64,000 bases of DNA from CAG-791 sp000431495 (GTDB lineage Bacteria > Bacillota > Clostridia > Lachnospirales > Lachnospiraceae): the NCBI GenBank assembly GCA_052117605.1, contig JBQKIT010000001.1; one strand, given 5' to 3'. Numbering within the stretch: position 1 is the first letter of the stretch; every line of letters begins with the position of its first letter. Below the pieces are notes generated by a model, which was given only the letters and a program-made list of their open reading frames with translations, did not search any database and was not told the origin of the DNA. Positions 51,011 to 60,253 of the stretch are shown here, piece by piece. Position numbers and translations under genes: made by a program.

Positions 51011-52813
51011 ATGAGTATTTTGAATCTGGAACATGTCAGTAAGAATCTGGGAGGCCGCGTCATTCTTGACGAGGCCTCTGTTGGTATCGAGGCAGGAGAA
51101 AAGGTTGGAATCATCGGTGTAAACGGAACCGGGAAATCCACGCTTCTTTCCATTGTGGCGAAGGTGATGGAGCCGGATGAGGGAGAGGTGATCTGGCAGA
51201 ATGGGCTGCGGATCTCCTATCTTCTTCAGAATCCGGTCTTTGATCCGAAGAGGACGCTTCTGGAGAACGTTGCCGCGATGGTGTACGGGAAGGCGGATCA
51301 TTGGGACACAGAGGGAGAGGTGCGGGCCAATCTTCTGAAATTCGGAATTCCGGATCCGGACACCGATCCGTCTCTTTTGTCCGGCGGGCAGAAGAAGCGC
51401 GCAGCATTGGTTGCGGCGATGCTGACCCCGTCCGATGTTCTGATTCTGGATGAGCCGACCAACCACCTGGACTCCCAGATGATTGAGGAGCTGCAGAAAT
51501 TTCTGGAGGCATATCAGGGAACACTTCTGATGGTGACGCATGACCGGTACTTCCTCGACGAGGTTACCGACGTGATTCTGGAAATTGACAAGGGCAAGCT
51601 CTATCGGTATGAGGAGGATTATGAGGGCTATCTGAAGCTGCGGCAGGAGAGGCTGGACAGCGCGGTGGCGGCCGAACGCAAGATGGCGGCCCTCTACCGG
51701 AAGGATCTTGCCTGGATGATGCGGGGAGCAAGGGCACGCTCCACGAAGCAGAAGGCCCACATTCAGCGCTTTGAAGCCCTGCGGGATCGGGAGAAGATTC
51801 AGGAGGAGAGACTTGTAGAGATTGAATCGCTCCCCTCACGGATCGGAGGAAAGACGATTGAGCTGGATCACATCAGCAAGAGCTACGGCGGGCAGAAGCT
51901 GTATCAGGATTTTACCTATCATTTCCGGAAGACGGACCGGATCGGTATTATCGGACCGAACGGCTGCGGAAAATCCACGCTGATCAAGACGATTCTCGGA
52001 ATGATTCCCCCGGACAGCGGAACGGTGACCATCGGACAGACGATCCGGTTCGGCTATTTTTCCCAGGAAAATGAGCTGCTTGATGAGTCCGCGAGGGTGA
52101 TTGACTATATCCGGAACACGGCAGAGTACATCCGGACAGCAGATGGTCTGGTATCGGCGTCGGAAATGTGTGATCGCTTTCTGTTTGATCCGAAAATGCA
52201 GTATGCGAGAATCGGGAAGCTCTCAGGCGGAGAGAAAAGAAGACTGTACCTGCTCCGCGTTCTGATGGAGAATCCGAACGTTTTGATTCTGGATGAGCCG
52301 ACCAATGATCTGGACATTCAGACCCTGCAGATTCTGGAGGATTATCTGGACCGTTTCGCCGGCATCATTCTGGTCGTGTCGCATGACCGGTATTTCCTGG
52401 ACCGGGTGGTGACGCGGATTTTTGCCTTCGAAGAGGATGGACATCTGTGGCAGAGCGACGGAGGATACGAGGAATACCGCGAGCATCTGCTGCAGGCCGG
52501 CAAGGAAGCGGCAAGGAGCAGGGACCTGCGCGGCTCAGACAAAAATGCTGCGGCCGCAGGAGCAGAGGCTCCGGTCCGGCCGCAGCATAAGGCAAAGCTT
52601 TCCTATAAGGATCAGCGGGAGTATGACACCATCGAAGAAGAGATCGACCGGCTCCAGAAGCAGTCGGATGAGCTGGCCGCACAGATTCCGGAGGCCGCTA
52701 CCGATTACGAGAGGCTGCGGAAACTGACCGAAGAGAAGGATGCTCTTGATGCCAGAATCGAAGAGCGCATGGGGCGGTATCTGGAGCTGCAGGAGATGGT
52801 GGACGCCCTGTGA
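51011..52813 (+). CDS. ABC-F family ATPase with C-terminal coiled coil (Uup-like)
   Basis: The 600 residues hold two ABC domains (GVNGTGKST and GPNGCGKST Walker A; LSGGQKKRA and LSGGEKRR signatures; LDEPTNHLD and LDEPTNDLD Walker B), a linker rich in Arg/Lys (RGARARSTKQKA), and a C-terminal coiled coil (about 520-600). ABC-F proteins act on ribosomes or DNA intermediates and have no membrane domains. No resistance-specific feature could be read. The ribosome site (AGGAAACAATCT) is modest. Confidence 0.92.
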   Translation: MSILNLEHVSKNLGGRVILDEASVGIEAGEKVGIIGVNGTGKSTLLSIVAKVMEPDEGEVIWQNGLRISYLLQNPVFDPKRTLLENVAAMVYGKADHWDTEGEVRANLLKFGIPDPDTDPSLLSGGQKKRAALVAAMLTPSDVLILDEPTNHLDSQMIEELQKFLEAYQGTLLMVTHDRYFLDEVTDVILEIDKGKLYRYEEDYEGYLKLRQERLDSAVAAERKMAALYRKDLAWMMRGARARSTKQKAHIQRFEALRDREKIQEERLVEIESLPSRIGGKTIELDHISKSYGGQKLYQDFTYHFRKTDRIGIIGPNGCGKSTLIKTILGMIPPDSGTVTIGQTIRFGYFSQENELLDESARVIDYIRNTAEYIRTADGLVSASEMCDRFLFDPKMQYARIGKLSGGEKRRLYLLRVLMENPNVLILDEPTNDLDIQTLQILEDYLDRFAGIILVVSHDRYFLDRVVTRIFAFEEDGHLWQSDGGYEEYREHLLQAGKEAARSRDLRGSDKNAAAAGAEAPVRPQHKAKLSYKDQREYDTIEEEIDRLQKQSDELAAQIPEAATDYERLRKLTEEKDALDARIEERMGRYLELQEMVDAL

Positions 52814-52851
52814 GCCTGCGCCATACCGGAAAAGTGCACTGAAAAGTGCGC

Positions 52852-54840
52852 TTACTCCTGCCCTTGTGAAGCGGCTGCCTGCTGAGCGGCAAGCTGGACC
52901 GCAAGATCTGCCTGAACCTTCGCATGAGCCTCGGCTTCACTCATTCCCTGCGCCATGTAGTTCTGAACTGCCTGAGCAATGACCGAAGCCTGGGCGGCCT
53001 GCGCCGCAGCAGCTGCGGAAGCGGCCTGATCCGAAGCAGCGCTGTCTGCCGCTGCGGAATTGTCTGTGTCGGAGGCTGCCGGCTTTTGTGTCTGTGAAGG
53101 CTTTTCCGGTGACCGGCCGGTATGACTGGCCGCCTCCTCCGGCTTCATGCCGCCGAAGACGACGACAGGGAGTCCGGAATATACATTCTCATAGAGTTCT
53201 TTGGCTGCAGCAAACGGCAGATTGACACAGCCGTGTGAGCCCGCAGTAAGATAGATTTCACCGCCGAATCTGCTGCGCCAGGTGGCATCATGAAATCCGA
53301 TGCCGCGGTTGAACGGCATCCAGTAGGTGACAGGAGATTCATAGTCCGCACCACGCAGAACAGCCGGGGACTTCCGGTACAGAAGACGGAAGGTTCCGTC
53401 CGGTGTGAAGCGGTCACTGCTAATTGCCTTGCCGGAGACGCAGTCGGTCTCTACGACGCGTTCACCGTCGATATACAGGTAGACCTTCTGCTCGTCAAGA
53501 TCGACCTCGGCGTAGGAGCTGCCGATATCATCCTCTCCATGCTGTGCGGCCTCCTGTGTCCAGACAGGCTCTGCCTCGCCGCTGTTTCCTGCCTCCAGGA
53601 AGGCAGTCAGTGCCTCCGTGGTTGCAGCGCGGTCCATCTTCCAGCCGTAATTGCCCCCGGAAACGGTGACGGTTTTGCCGCTGGTTGTATGGAACTTTCG
53701 GTCAATCCCGTAAGTGTCATATTTGTCCGCAAGAGAATCCACATAGGAAGCAATCCGTTCTGCGTCGTAGTGAATTTCATTGTCCACTGCTTCCGGAGCG
53801 GCTCCTGAATTCTCTGCAGAGGCTGCAGAAGCCTCTGCGTCTGCAGCGATTTCTTCGGAAGTCTCCGCCTGATCGGAAGCCGGAATGTGGATCAGGGAAG
53901 CAAGCGTTTCGCCTCCAAGTGTTTCGGTATCATCGCCGAACGGGATGGTGACGGTGATGCCGACCAGACGATTCAGTCTGGCAACGGTTTCGTTCAGGGA
54001 CGGATCCTCAGACGTCACGGCAGCGGTTTCGTAGCATTCATCTCCGAGCGAAAGGTCACTTTGATATTCGCTGAGAGCGGTTTCCACAGCCTGTAGGACC
54101 TTTTCCCGGATCGGAACAGAGCCGGCTGTCTCCGGAACGATCTGATAAGAATCCCCGGAGAGAGCATAGGTTGCATCTTCCGGAGCTTCTTCATTTTCCG
54201 GGTCGAAAAACGGCAGCGTATCCACAACCTGCTCCAGCGCGCTGCTGTCATATACGGCCGTGTTCGACATGGAAAGCGTTGTGGAAGAAAAGAGCGTTGC
54301 AGGCCATTCCATGGAAGACTGTGCGGAAAGGAGCTGCTCAAGGGTATTATCAAAGGAAAGGGAGAGCGACACCTCAGAAGCCGGAATGGCAGCCGTCACA
54401 TTGCCTCGCCCGTGAATGGCAAGCTCATAGGAAGCAGCGGAGGCAGAAAGCTCTGTGCGGACCTGTTCCGTGCTTTTGCAGGACACATCTCTTCCACTGA
54501 TTGTTGTATGGAAGCCGAAATGGCTGTCAAAGTACACGCAGCCTGCGACATAGACGACTCCTGCGCAGATAAGGAGAGCAATCAGTATGCCGATGACGAT
54601 CTTCTCTGCCTGCACCTTCCAGGCACGCTTTTTGCGGGAGCGCTCTGCCTTTTCACGGGACTCTGCCGAATAGCTGTGATACTGATCATCTTCATAAGCG
54701 TCGTCATCCTCATAAACGTCGCTGTCTTCATAGAATTCTGCAGCGTCTACGGTGTCCTCGGACTCGTGTTCGTCATTCTCATGGAGAGCTGCAAAATGAA
54801 TGTCATCCGTATTCTTTTTTAATTCATCCTTGTTCTTCAT
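52852..54840 (-). CDS. L,D-transpeptidase with acidic cytoplasmic N-terminus and Ala/Gln-rich tail
   Basis: The 662 residues begin with about 80 very acidic residues (EDSDVYEDDDAYEDD) followed by a basic stretch and one membrane helix (about 88-112). A large extracytoplasmic region with two repeated binding-type domains (PG-binding-4-like) leads to the YkuD catalytic domain with FHDATWRSRFGG and AGSHGCVNLP (nucleophile cysteine). The last 90 residues are an Ala/Gln/Ser-rich tail. It forms 3-3 crosslinks or attaches proteins to the wall. It overlaps tcdA by 4 bases (ATGA). Confidence 0.9.
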   Translation of the reverse strand: MKNKDELKKNTDDIHFAALHENDEHESEDTVDAAEFYEDSDVYEDDDAYEDDQYHSYSAESREKAERSRKKRAWKVQAEKIVIGILIALLICAGVVYVAGCVYFDSHFGFHTTISGRDVSCKSTEQVRTELSASAASYELAIHGRGNVTAAIPASEVSLSLSFDNTLEQLLSAQSSMEWPATLFSSTTLSMSNTAVYDSSALEQVVDTLPFFDPENEEAPEDATYALSGDSYQIVPETAGSVPIREKVLQAVETALSEYQSDLSLGDECYETAAVTSEDPSLNETVARLNRLVGITVTIPFGDDTETLGGETLASLIHIPASDQAETSEEIAADAEASAASAENSGAAPEAVDNEIHYDAERIASYVDSLADKYDTYGIDRKFHTTSGKTVTVSGGNYGWKMDRAATTEALTAFLEAGNSGEAEPVWTQEAAQHGEDDIGSSYAEVDLDEQKVYLYIDGERVVETDCVSGKAISSDRFTPDGTFRLLYRKSPAVLRGADYESPVTYWMPFNRGIGFHDATWRSRFGGEIYLTAGSHGCVNLPFAAAKELYENVYSGLPVVVFGGMKPEEAASHTGRSPEKPSQTQKPAASDTDNSAAADSAASDQAASAAAAAQAAQASVIAQAVQNYMAQGMSEAEAHAKVQADLAVQLAAQQAAASQGQE

Positions 54841-55628
54841 TGGTTCTGCTGTCCGCCTCTTGTGCGTGTTTCCGGGTTAAAATGTGTCAGATCGTTGATT
54901 ACGGCTGCTGCGAGCATCATGCCTGCGGCGGGTGGGACGAACGACGTGGAGCCGGGAAGACTTCGTCGTCCGGCCGGAGCCTGTTCCCTTTCCGGGGAAT
55001 TGCTGCAGGGCTTCTGGCAGGAGCTGTCCGGTTCCAGGGGACGAATGGCAGGCTCAGTGGAATAAACCACCTTCAGCTTTCGGACGCCGCGTCTCTTCAG
55101 TTCTCTCCGCATGACTCTGGCAAGGGGATCCTGAGAGGTACGGAAAAGGTCCGTTACGGTGAGCTTCGTGGGATCCGTGCGGTTGCCGCAGCCCATGGCA
55201 GAGATGACAGGGACGCCGGCTTCCTGCGCCTGCAGGATAATCTGAATCTTGGCAGTCACCGTGTCGATGGCATCCACCACGTAGTCAAACTGACGAAAGT
55301 CAAACTGAGCCGCATTCTCCGGAAGATAGAAGGTTGGATAAGTGTTGACGATGATCTCAGGATCGATGTCTGCAATGCGCTCGCGCGCAGCATCCACCTT
55401 GTATCTTCCGACCGTACTGCGTGTGGCAAAAATCTGGCGGTTCAGATTGGTGAGGCATACCCGGTCATTGTCGATGAGATCCAGGGTGCCGATCCCCATG
55501 CGGGCCAGAGCCTCCACCGCGCTTCCGCCGACGCCTCCGATGCCGAAGACGGCAACACGGCAGCCGCGAAGAAGTTCCATGTTGTCAGAACCATAGAGCA
55601 GTTCTGCTCTGGAATACTGATTCAGCAT
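54837..55628 (-). CDS. tcdA: tRNA threonylcarbamoyladenosine dehydratase
   Basis: This ThiF/E1-like enzyme cyclises t6A in tRNA using ATP. The 263 residues contain GIGGVGGSAVEALARMGI, LIDNDRVCLTNLNRQ, DAIDTVTAK, the GCGNRTDPT stretch and SFVPPAAGMMLA. The ATG at 55628 was chosen because GGAGAATAT precedes it; an upstream TTG at 55655 would begin inside the untranslated leader. Between the catalytic core and the SFVPP motif there is a Cys/Pro/Arg-rich insertion of about 25 residues. The L,D-transpeptidase gene overlaps its 3' end. Confidence 0.9.
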   Translation of the reverse strand: MLNQYSRAELLYGSDNMELLRGCRVAVFGIGGVGGSAVEALARMGIGTLDLIDNDRVCLTNLNRQIFATRSTVGRYKVDAARERIADIDPEIIVNTYPTFYLPENAAQFDFRQFDYVVDAIDTVTAKIQIILQAQEAGVPVISAMGCGNRTDPTKLTVTDLFRTSQDPLARVMRRELKRRGVRKLKVVYSTEPAIRPLEPDSSCQKPCSNSPEREQAPAGRRSLPGSTSFVPPAAGMMLAAAVINDLTHFNPETRTRGGQQNQ

Positions 55629-55723
55629 ATATTCTCCGTTTCGTTTGCTTAACAATGAAAAATAACTCCGGCTTCTGCGGCCGGTTCCGCCTGAAAACAG
55701 AAAGCCGATCAGACAGTTACCTT

Positions 55724-55729
55724 ATTATA
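55724..55729 (-). promoter_or_regulatory. Consensus -10 box for the tcdA-L,D-transpeptidase unit
   Basis: TATAAT on the minus strand (55729-55724), with TTCTGT 19 bases upstream as a possible weak -35. It lies about 95 bases before the tcdA start. Confidence 0.45.
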
Positions 55730-55769
55730 TAGGTTTTGGGAAAGAAGTACAGAAAAAACGAGGACATCG

Positions 55770-55778
55770 TGCTATAAT
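55770..55778 (+). promoter_or_regulatory. Extended -10 promoter for the second MATE gene
   Basis: TGCTATAAT at 55770-55778 is a perfect extended -10; no convincing -35 is needed for such promoters. It is 36 bases before the MATE ATG. Confidence 0.6.
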
Positions 55779-55814
55779 CCGGGAGAGTTTTATCAAACAG
55801 AGAGGAGAACAGGA

Positions 55815-57179
55815 ATGCAGTCCGACATGACCAGAGGGAATCCCCTTTCCATCATCATCCGTTTCACCATTCCGCTTTTTATCGGGAATGTCTTTCAGCA
55901 GCTCTACAATATGTGCGACACCATCATTGTCGGACGCTTTGTAGGACAGAATGCTCTGGCCGCGGTGGGCTCGACCGGTACGATCATGTTCCTGATCCTT
56001 GGCTTCTGCTCCGGACTTACCAGCGGATTTACGGTTCTGACCTCGCAGAGATTCGGCGCAAAGGATGTGCGCGGCGTGAGAATGAGCGTTGTGAACAGCC
56101 TGATTCTTTCTGCGGTGCTGGTGGTCGTCATGACAGTCGGGAGTCTTCTGTGCATGAAACCGCTGCTTCGGATGATGAATACGCCGGAGGAAATCTTTGA
56201 GGATGCCTATGCCTATATTTCCGTCATCTGCATGGGAATTCTGGCGAGCGTCGCCTATAATCTGTTCTCCGCCCTTCTCCGCGCGGTCGGGAACAGCAGA
56301 ATGCCTCTGATCGTACTGGTCTTTTCTGCCGTACTGAATGTGATTCTTGATCTGATTCTGATTGTTATTTTCCGGATGGGAACCATGGGAGCAGCACTTG
56401 CCACAGACCTGTCGCAGGGGATTTCGTCCATTCTGTGTCTGATTTATATTGTGAAAAAGGTTCCGGAGCTGACCCCGGAGAAGGACCAGTGGAGGTTTTA
56501 TCCGGATGCGACGGGGAAGCAGCTTCGGGTCGGCATTCCGATGGCACTTCAGTTTGGCATCACGGCATCCGGTACGATGATCATGCAGGCAGCCATCAAT
56601 CTGTACGGCGCTACGGCGGTGGCGGCATTCACGGCAGCCAGCAAGGTGCAGGGGCTGATCACACAGGGGAATTTCTCCATAGGACAGACCATGGCGACCT
56701 ATGTCGGGCAGAACTGCGGCGCAGGTGAATATCAGAGAATCCGAAAGGGTGTCCGCTGCGCGGTGGCTTCGATTTCGATTTATGGAATTATATGCGGCGT
56801 TCTTGTAGTGGTGGCACTTCGCCCGCTCCTTGCACTGTTTTTCGCGGGAGGAACCGATCTTGATGCGATGATGCCGTATGCGCAGACCTACATCACCTGC
56901 TGTGCACTGTTCTATATTCCGCTTGGCAATATTTTCGTGTTCCGCAATGCAATGCAGGGCTGCGGCTTCGGACTCCTTCCGATGCTGGGCGGCGTAGTGG
57001 AGCTGTTCTGCAGACTGGCGCTTGCCGTTGCCTCTATGGTTTCCATGAACTTCCTTCTTGCTTCACTCTGTGATCCGATCGCATGGCTTGGTGCATGTAT
57101 CTTTACAGGGCTGTCTTACCGCTATGTCATCCGGAAGGTGGGAGAAGTCCTGCAGCCTGGAAAGGCAGAGACAGCATGA
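55815..57179 (+). CDS. MATE-family efflux transporter
   Basis: The 454 residues start FTIPLFIGNVFQQLYNMCDTIIVGRFVGQNALAAVGST, typical of this MATE subgroup (DinF/NorM-like), and have twelve predicted helices. The substrate is unknown. GAGAGGAGAACAGGA precedes the ATG, and an extended -10 box lies just upstream. Its stop codon overlaps the start of the next gene (ATGA), so it is cotranscribed with it. Only moderately similar to the MATE protein at 42703. Confidence 0.92.
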   Translation: MQSDMTRGNPLSIIIRFTIPLFIGNVFQQLYNMCDTIIVGRFVGQNALAAVGSTGTIMFLILGFCSGLTSGFTVLTSQRFGAKDVRGVRMSVVNSLILSAVLVVVMTVGSLLCMKPLLRMMNTPEEIFEDAYAYISVICMGILASVAYNLFSALLRAVGNSRMPLIVLVFSAVLNVILDLILIVIFRMGTMGAALATDLSQGISSILCLIYIVKKVPELTPEKDQWRFYPDATGKQLRVGIPMALQFGITASGTMIMQAAINLYGATAVAAFTAASKVQGLITQGNFSIGQTMATYVGQNCGAGEYQRIRKGVRCAVASISIYGIICGVLVVVALRPLLALFFAGGTDLDAMMPYAQTYITCCALFYIPLGNIFVFRNAMQGCGFGLLPMLGGVVELFCRLALAVASMVSMNFLLASLCDPIAWLGACIFTGLSYRYVIRKVGEVLQPGKAETA

Positions 57180-57955
57180 CAGGAGCACATGGACGAAAGA
57201 GACGACCCGGAGGGCGCCTTCAACTGCTGGATGTTATCCGCGGCATCACGCTTCTGAGCATGATCGCCTATCATGGATCCTGGGATCTGGTTTACCTCGC
57301 CGGTGTAGACTGGCCCTGGTACCACTCGGAGGAGGCCTTTCTCTGGCAGCAGTCGATCTGCTGGACCTTTATTCTTCTGTCCGGTTACTGTATGACGCTC
57401 TCTTCTCATAAATGGAAGCGGGGAGCCCTTGTTTTTGCGGCGGGAATTCTGGTAACTGCGGCAACGCTTGTTTTTCTTCCGGAGGATGTGGTTGTATTCG
57501 GTGTTCTGACCTTTCTGGGGAGCGCGATGCTCCTTACGGACGTCCTGGAGAACCCTCTGAGGAAAATACCGCCGCTGCCGGGCTTTGTCATTTGCGCACT
57601 GCTTTTCTACGCGACAAGATGGGTGAACGCCGGAAGCCTGCAGCTGTGGAAGGGAAGCTCCTTCCCGCTTCCTGCAGCATGGTATCAGGGAAACGTGATG
57701 ACGTTCCTTGGCTTTACGGAGCCGGGCTTTCAATCTTCGGATTATTTTTCCTTTTTTCCCTGGATTTTTCTGTTCTGGTGCGGCCTGTATCTGGGGCTCT
57801 GGATAGGACGCTGCGGCAGCTGGAAGAATGTCATTCTGCAGATCAATATTCCGCCGCTTGCTTTTCTCGGCAGGAATTCACTTCTGATTTATCTTCTCCA
57901 TCAGCCTGTTCTGTATATGCTGGTTGTGCTCGGAACAAGATATCTCAGGCTATGA
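57176..57955 (+). CDS. DUF1624/HGSNAT-like membrane protein
   Basis: The 259 residues show the family start LQLLDVIRGITLLSMIAYHGSWDLVYLAGV, FLLSGY-type helix WTFILLSGYCMTL and a C-terminal GRNSLLIYLLHQPVLYMLV, with about seven membrane helices. The family includes heparan-alpha-glucosaminide acetyltransferases, but a bacterial function is not known. ATG at 57176 overlaps the MATE stop by 4 bases (ATGA); an earlier in-frame ATG lies within the MATE gene. Confidence 0.82.
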   Translation: MTGAHGRKRRPGGRLQLLDVIRGITLLSMIAYHGSWDLVYLAGVDWPWYHSEEAFLWQQSICWTFILLSGYCMTLSSHKWKRGALVFAAGILVTAATLVFLPEDVVVFGVLTFLGSAMLLTDVLENPLRKIPPLPGFVICALLFYATRWVNAGSLQLWKGSSFPLPAAWYQGNVMTFLGFTEPGFQSSDYFSFFPWIFLFWCGLYLGLWIGRCGSWKNVILQINIPPLAFLGRNSLLIYLLHQPVLYMLVVLGTRYLRL

Positions 57956-58048
57956 TAGAATATAAAATCAGAGTCGGAATTCCAATGAGAAAATCCGGAC
58001 AAGAGCAGTACATGGCAGGGAAAGGAAATCTACGAAGGGAAATTGATA

Positions 58049-59461
58049 ATGAGTAAACCAAATCAGCTTCAGACTGTTTTGTCCGTTGCAGCCTGTAAGG
58101 GAACAAGAGGGCTTCTTCGCGTGACGGGACGCGGCGGCACGGCACTTCCCGGAAAGGCAGCACGGGTATTTGCGAAGGATATTCTGGAGGTGACAAGCTC
58201 CGGAATGGAAATCATTGTGGTGACGGGAACCAACGGAAAGACCACAACATCGCGAATGCTGGAGCATGCGCTGACAGCCGCCGGACATGAATGTCTTGCC
58301 AACAAATCCGGGGCCAACCTTCTCTCCGGTGTCACAGCGGAGATCACCTGCAATGCCACCTGGACCGGAAAGCCGAAGACACACTACGCGGTAATCGAAT
58401 GCGATGAGGGGGCTCTGAAGCAGGTGGTTCCCCTGATTCATCCGAAGGTGATTGTGGTGACAAATCTGTTCCGGGATCAGCTGGACCGCTACGGGGAAGT
58501 GATGCATACGGTGGAGCAGGTCCGGATGGGCATTCAGAAGGCGCCGGAGGCGACTCTTTGCCTGAATGCAGACGATTCTCTGGTGGCATCGCTTGCTCTG
58601 GATGTGCCGAACAAGGTGGTCTGGTACGGCCTGGATACACCGGTTGGAGAGCAGAAGGATGCCGACATTTCCGATGCCAAATACTGCATCCGGTGCGGGA
58701 CGCCGTATCAGTATCACTATCATACCTATGCGCATCTCGGTGACTTTTACTGTCCCTCCTGCGGTTATCACAGGGAAAAGACGCAGGTTGCAGTGACTGC
58801 CATTCAGAAGATCTCGGCAGATGGGAGTCTTGTTTCGATGCGGATGGAGCTGCCAGCTGCCGGTACTTGCCCGGAAAAGAGCAGAACCTGCGAGGTTCGG
58901 ATCGGCCTTCCCGCTGTGTATAATATTTACAATGCAGCGGCTGCGGTCTGCGCGTATACGGCCTTCGGACTCCCGGCAGATGAAATCCTGCCGTCTCTTG
59001 CGGATGTCCGTTCAAGCTTCGGACGGATGGAAACCTTCCGGGTTGGGGAGAACCGGGTCCAGATGATTCTTGTCAAGAATCCGGCAGGCTGCAACCAGGC
59101 ACTTGCCTATGTGGCCTCTCTGGAGGAGGATTTCAACCTGGTCTTCTGTCTCAATGACCGGACGGCAGACGGACATGATATTTCCTGGATCTGGGATGCG
59201 GATTACGAGCAGGTGATGGCAAGGAAGCAGGTTCAACATATCTATGTGGCCGGCGACCGCGCAGAGGATATGCAGCTTCGCCTGAAGTATGCCGGCTGCG
59301 CAGAGGAGAAGATCACGCTGGTCCGGGATTACGAAACGCTTCTGGAGGAAATGAGGAGCAGCACGCTGCCGTGCTTTGTTCTGCCAAACTATACGTCCAT
59401 GCTGGCACTGCGCAAGGTTCTCTCGGATGCAACCGGCGGCTCGGATTTCTGGAAAGGCTGA
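58049..59461 (+). CDS. murT: Lipid II isoglutaminyl synthase, MurT subunit
   Basis: MurT with GatD amidates the D-Glu of lipid II. The 470 residues have the Mur-ligase P-loop TGTNGKTTTSRML near residue 70, a Cys4 zinc ribbon (YCIRCGTPYQ ... YCPSCGYH) and the C-terminal NPAGCNQAL, FVLPNYTSML block of the MurT DUF1727 domain. The ATG at 58049 follows AAGGGA by 8 bases. gatD follows after 42 bases. Confidence 0.93.
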   Translation: MSKPNQLQTVLSVAACKGTRGLLRVTGRGGTALPGKAARVFAKDILEVTSSGMEIIVVTGTNGKTTTSRMLEHALTAAGHECLANKSGANLLSGVTAEITCNATWTGKPKTHYAVIECDEGALKQVVPLIHPKVIVVTNLFRDQLDRYGEVMHTVEQVRMGIQKAPEATLCLNADDSLVASLALDVPNKVVWYGLDTPVGEQKDADISDAKYCIRCGTPYQYHYHTYAHLGDFYCPSCGYHREKTQVAVTAIQKISADGSLVSMRMELPAAGTCPEKSRTCEVRIGLPAVYNIYNAAAAVCAYTAFGLPADEILPSLADVRSSFGRMETFRVGENRVQMILVKNPAGCNQALAYVASLEEDFNLVFCLNDRTADGHDISWIWDADYEQVMARKQVQHIYVAGDRAEDMQLRLKYAGCAEEKITLVRDYETLLEEMRSSTLPCFVLPNYTSMLALRKVLSDATGGSDFWKG

Positions 59462-59471
59462 AAATCGGCGC

Positions 59472-59490
59472 GCCGCAGGCAGCCTGCGGC
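59472..59490 (+). other. 8-bp GC-rich stem in the murT-gatD spacer
   Basis: GCCGCAGG and CCTGCGGC pair perfectly around a 3-base loop just before the gatD ribosome site (AGGGAAGGAA). No T-run follows. It may tune translation of gatD. Confidence 0.3.
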
Positions 59491-59503
59491 AGGGAAGGAA
59501 TGA

Positions 59504-60253
59504 ATGGAACTGAACATCTGTCACCTCTATCCGGAGGTATTGAATCTGTACGGCGACCGCGGCAACATCCGCTGTCTTTCCAGGAGACTTTCCTGGCGTG
59601 GAATTGACTGCCATGTGGACGAACTGAAAATCGGAGAGAAAAAGGATCTGACTGCCTATGATTTGTTTTTCATCGGAGGCGGACAGGACTTCGAGCAGGA
59701 GGTTCTTCTTGGAGATCTGAACTCCGGCAAGGGAGCGGAAATCAAGGCTGCGGTGGAGGATGGGAAGACCTTTCTGTGCATCTGCGGCGGCTATCAGATG
59801 ATGGGACACTATTATCAGACGCATGACGGGGTAAAATGTGAATTTCTCGGAGCCGTTGATTTCCATACCGTAGGCTCTGACACAAGAATGATCGAGAATT
59901 ATGCCTTTCGCCTCGGGGAGGAATCCGGGGCAGGCACGGTGGTCGGCTTTGAGAATCACAGCGGGAAAACCTATCTGGGGGACGGCGTCCGTCCTCTCGG
60001 AACCATCCTGAAGGGCTGCGGCAACAATGGAGAGGATGGGACAGAAGGGGTGCGGTACCGCAATGTATTCGGAACCTATTCGCACGGGCCGGTTCTGCCC
60101 AAGAACCCGGAGTTTGCGGATTTTCTTCTGAAAACGGCTCTGCAGCGCCGCTACGGGAAAGAAATTGTTCTGGATCCTCTTTCTGACGGTTTTGAGAATC
60201 TGGCACATGACAGCGTTCTGAAGAAGGTGCTGGAGGGAAAACAGGGTGCATAG
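59504..60253 (+). CDS. gatD: Lipid II isoglutaminyl synthase, GatD glutaminase subunit
   Basis: This class I glutaminase-like subunit supplies ammonia to MurT. The 249 residues start MELNICHLYPEVLNLYGDRGN, contain the nucleophile cysteine in FLCICGGYQM near residue 87 and a histidine in TYSHGPVLPKNPEFA near residue 190. Its 3' end overlaps the flippase start by 8 bases. It sits directly after murT, as in most Firmicutes. Confidence 0.93.
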   Translation: MELNICHLYPEVLNLYGDRGNIRCLSRRLSWRGIDCHVDELKIGEKKDLTAYDLFFIGGGQDFEQEVLLGDLNSGKGAEIKAAVEDGKTFLCICGGYQMMGHYYQTHDGVKCEFLGAVDFHTVGSDTRMIENYAFRLGEESGAGTVVGFENHSGKTYLGDGVRPLGTILKGCGNNGEDGTEGVRYRNVFGTYSHGPVLPKNPEFADFLLKTALQRRYGKEIVLDPLSDGFENLAHDSVLKKVLEGKQGA

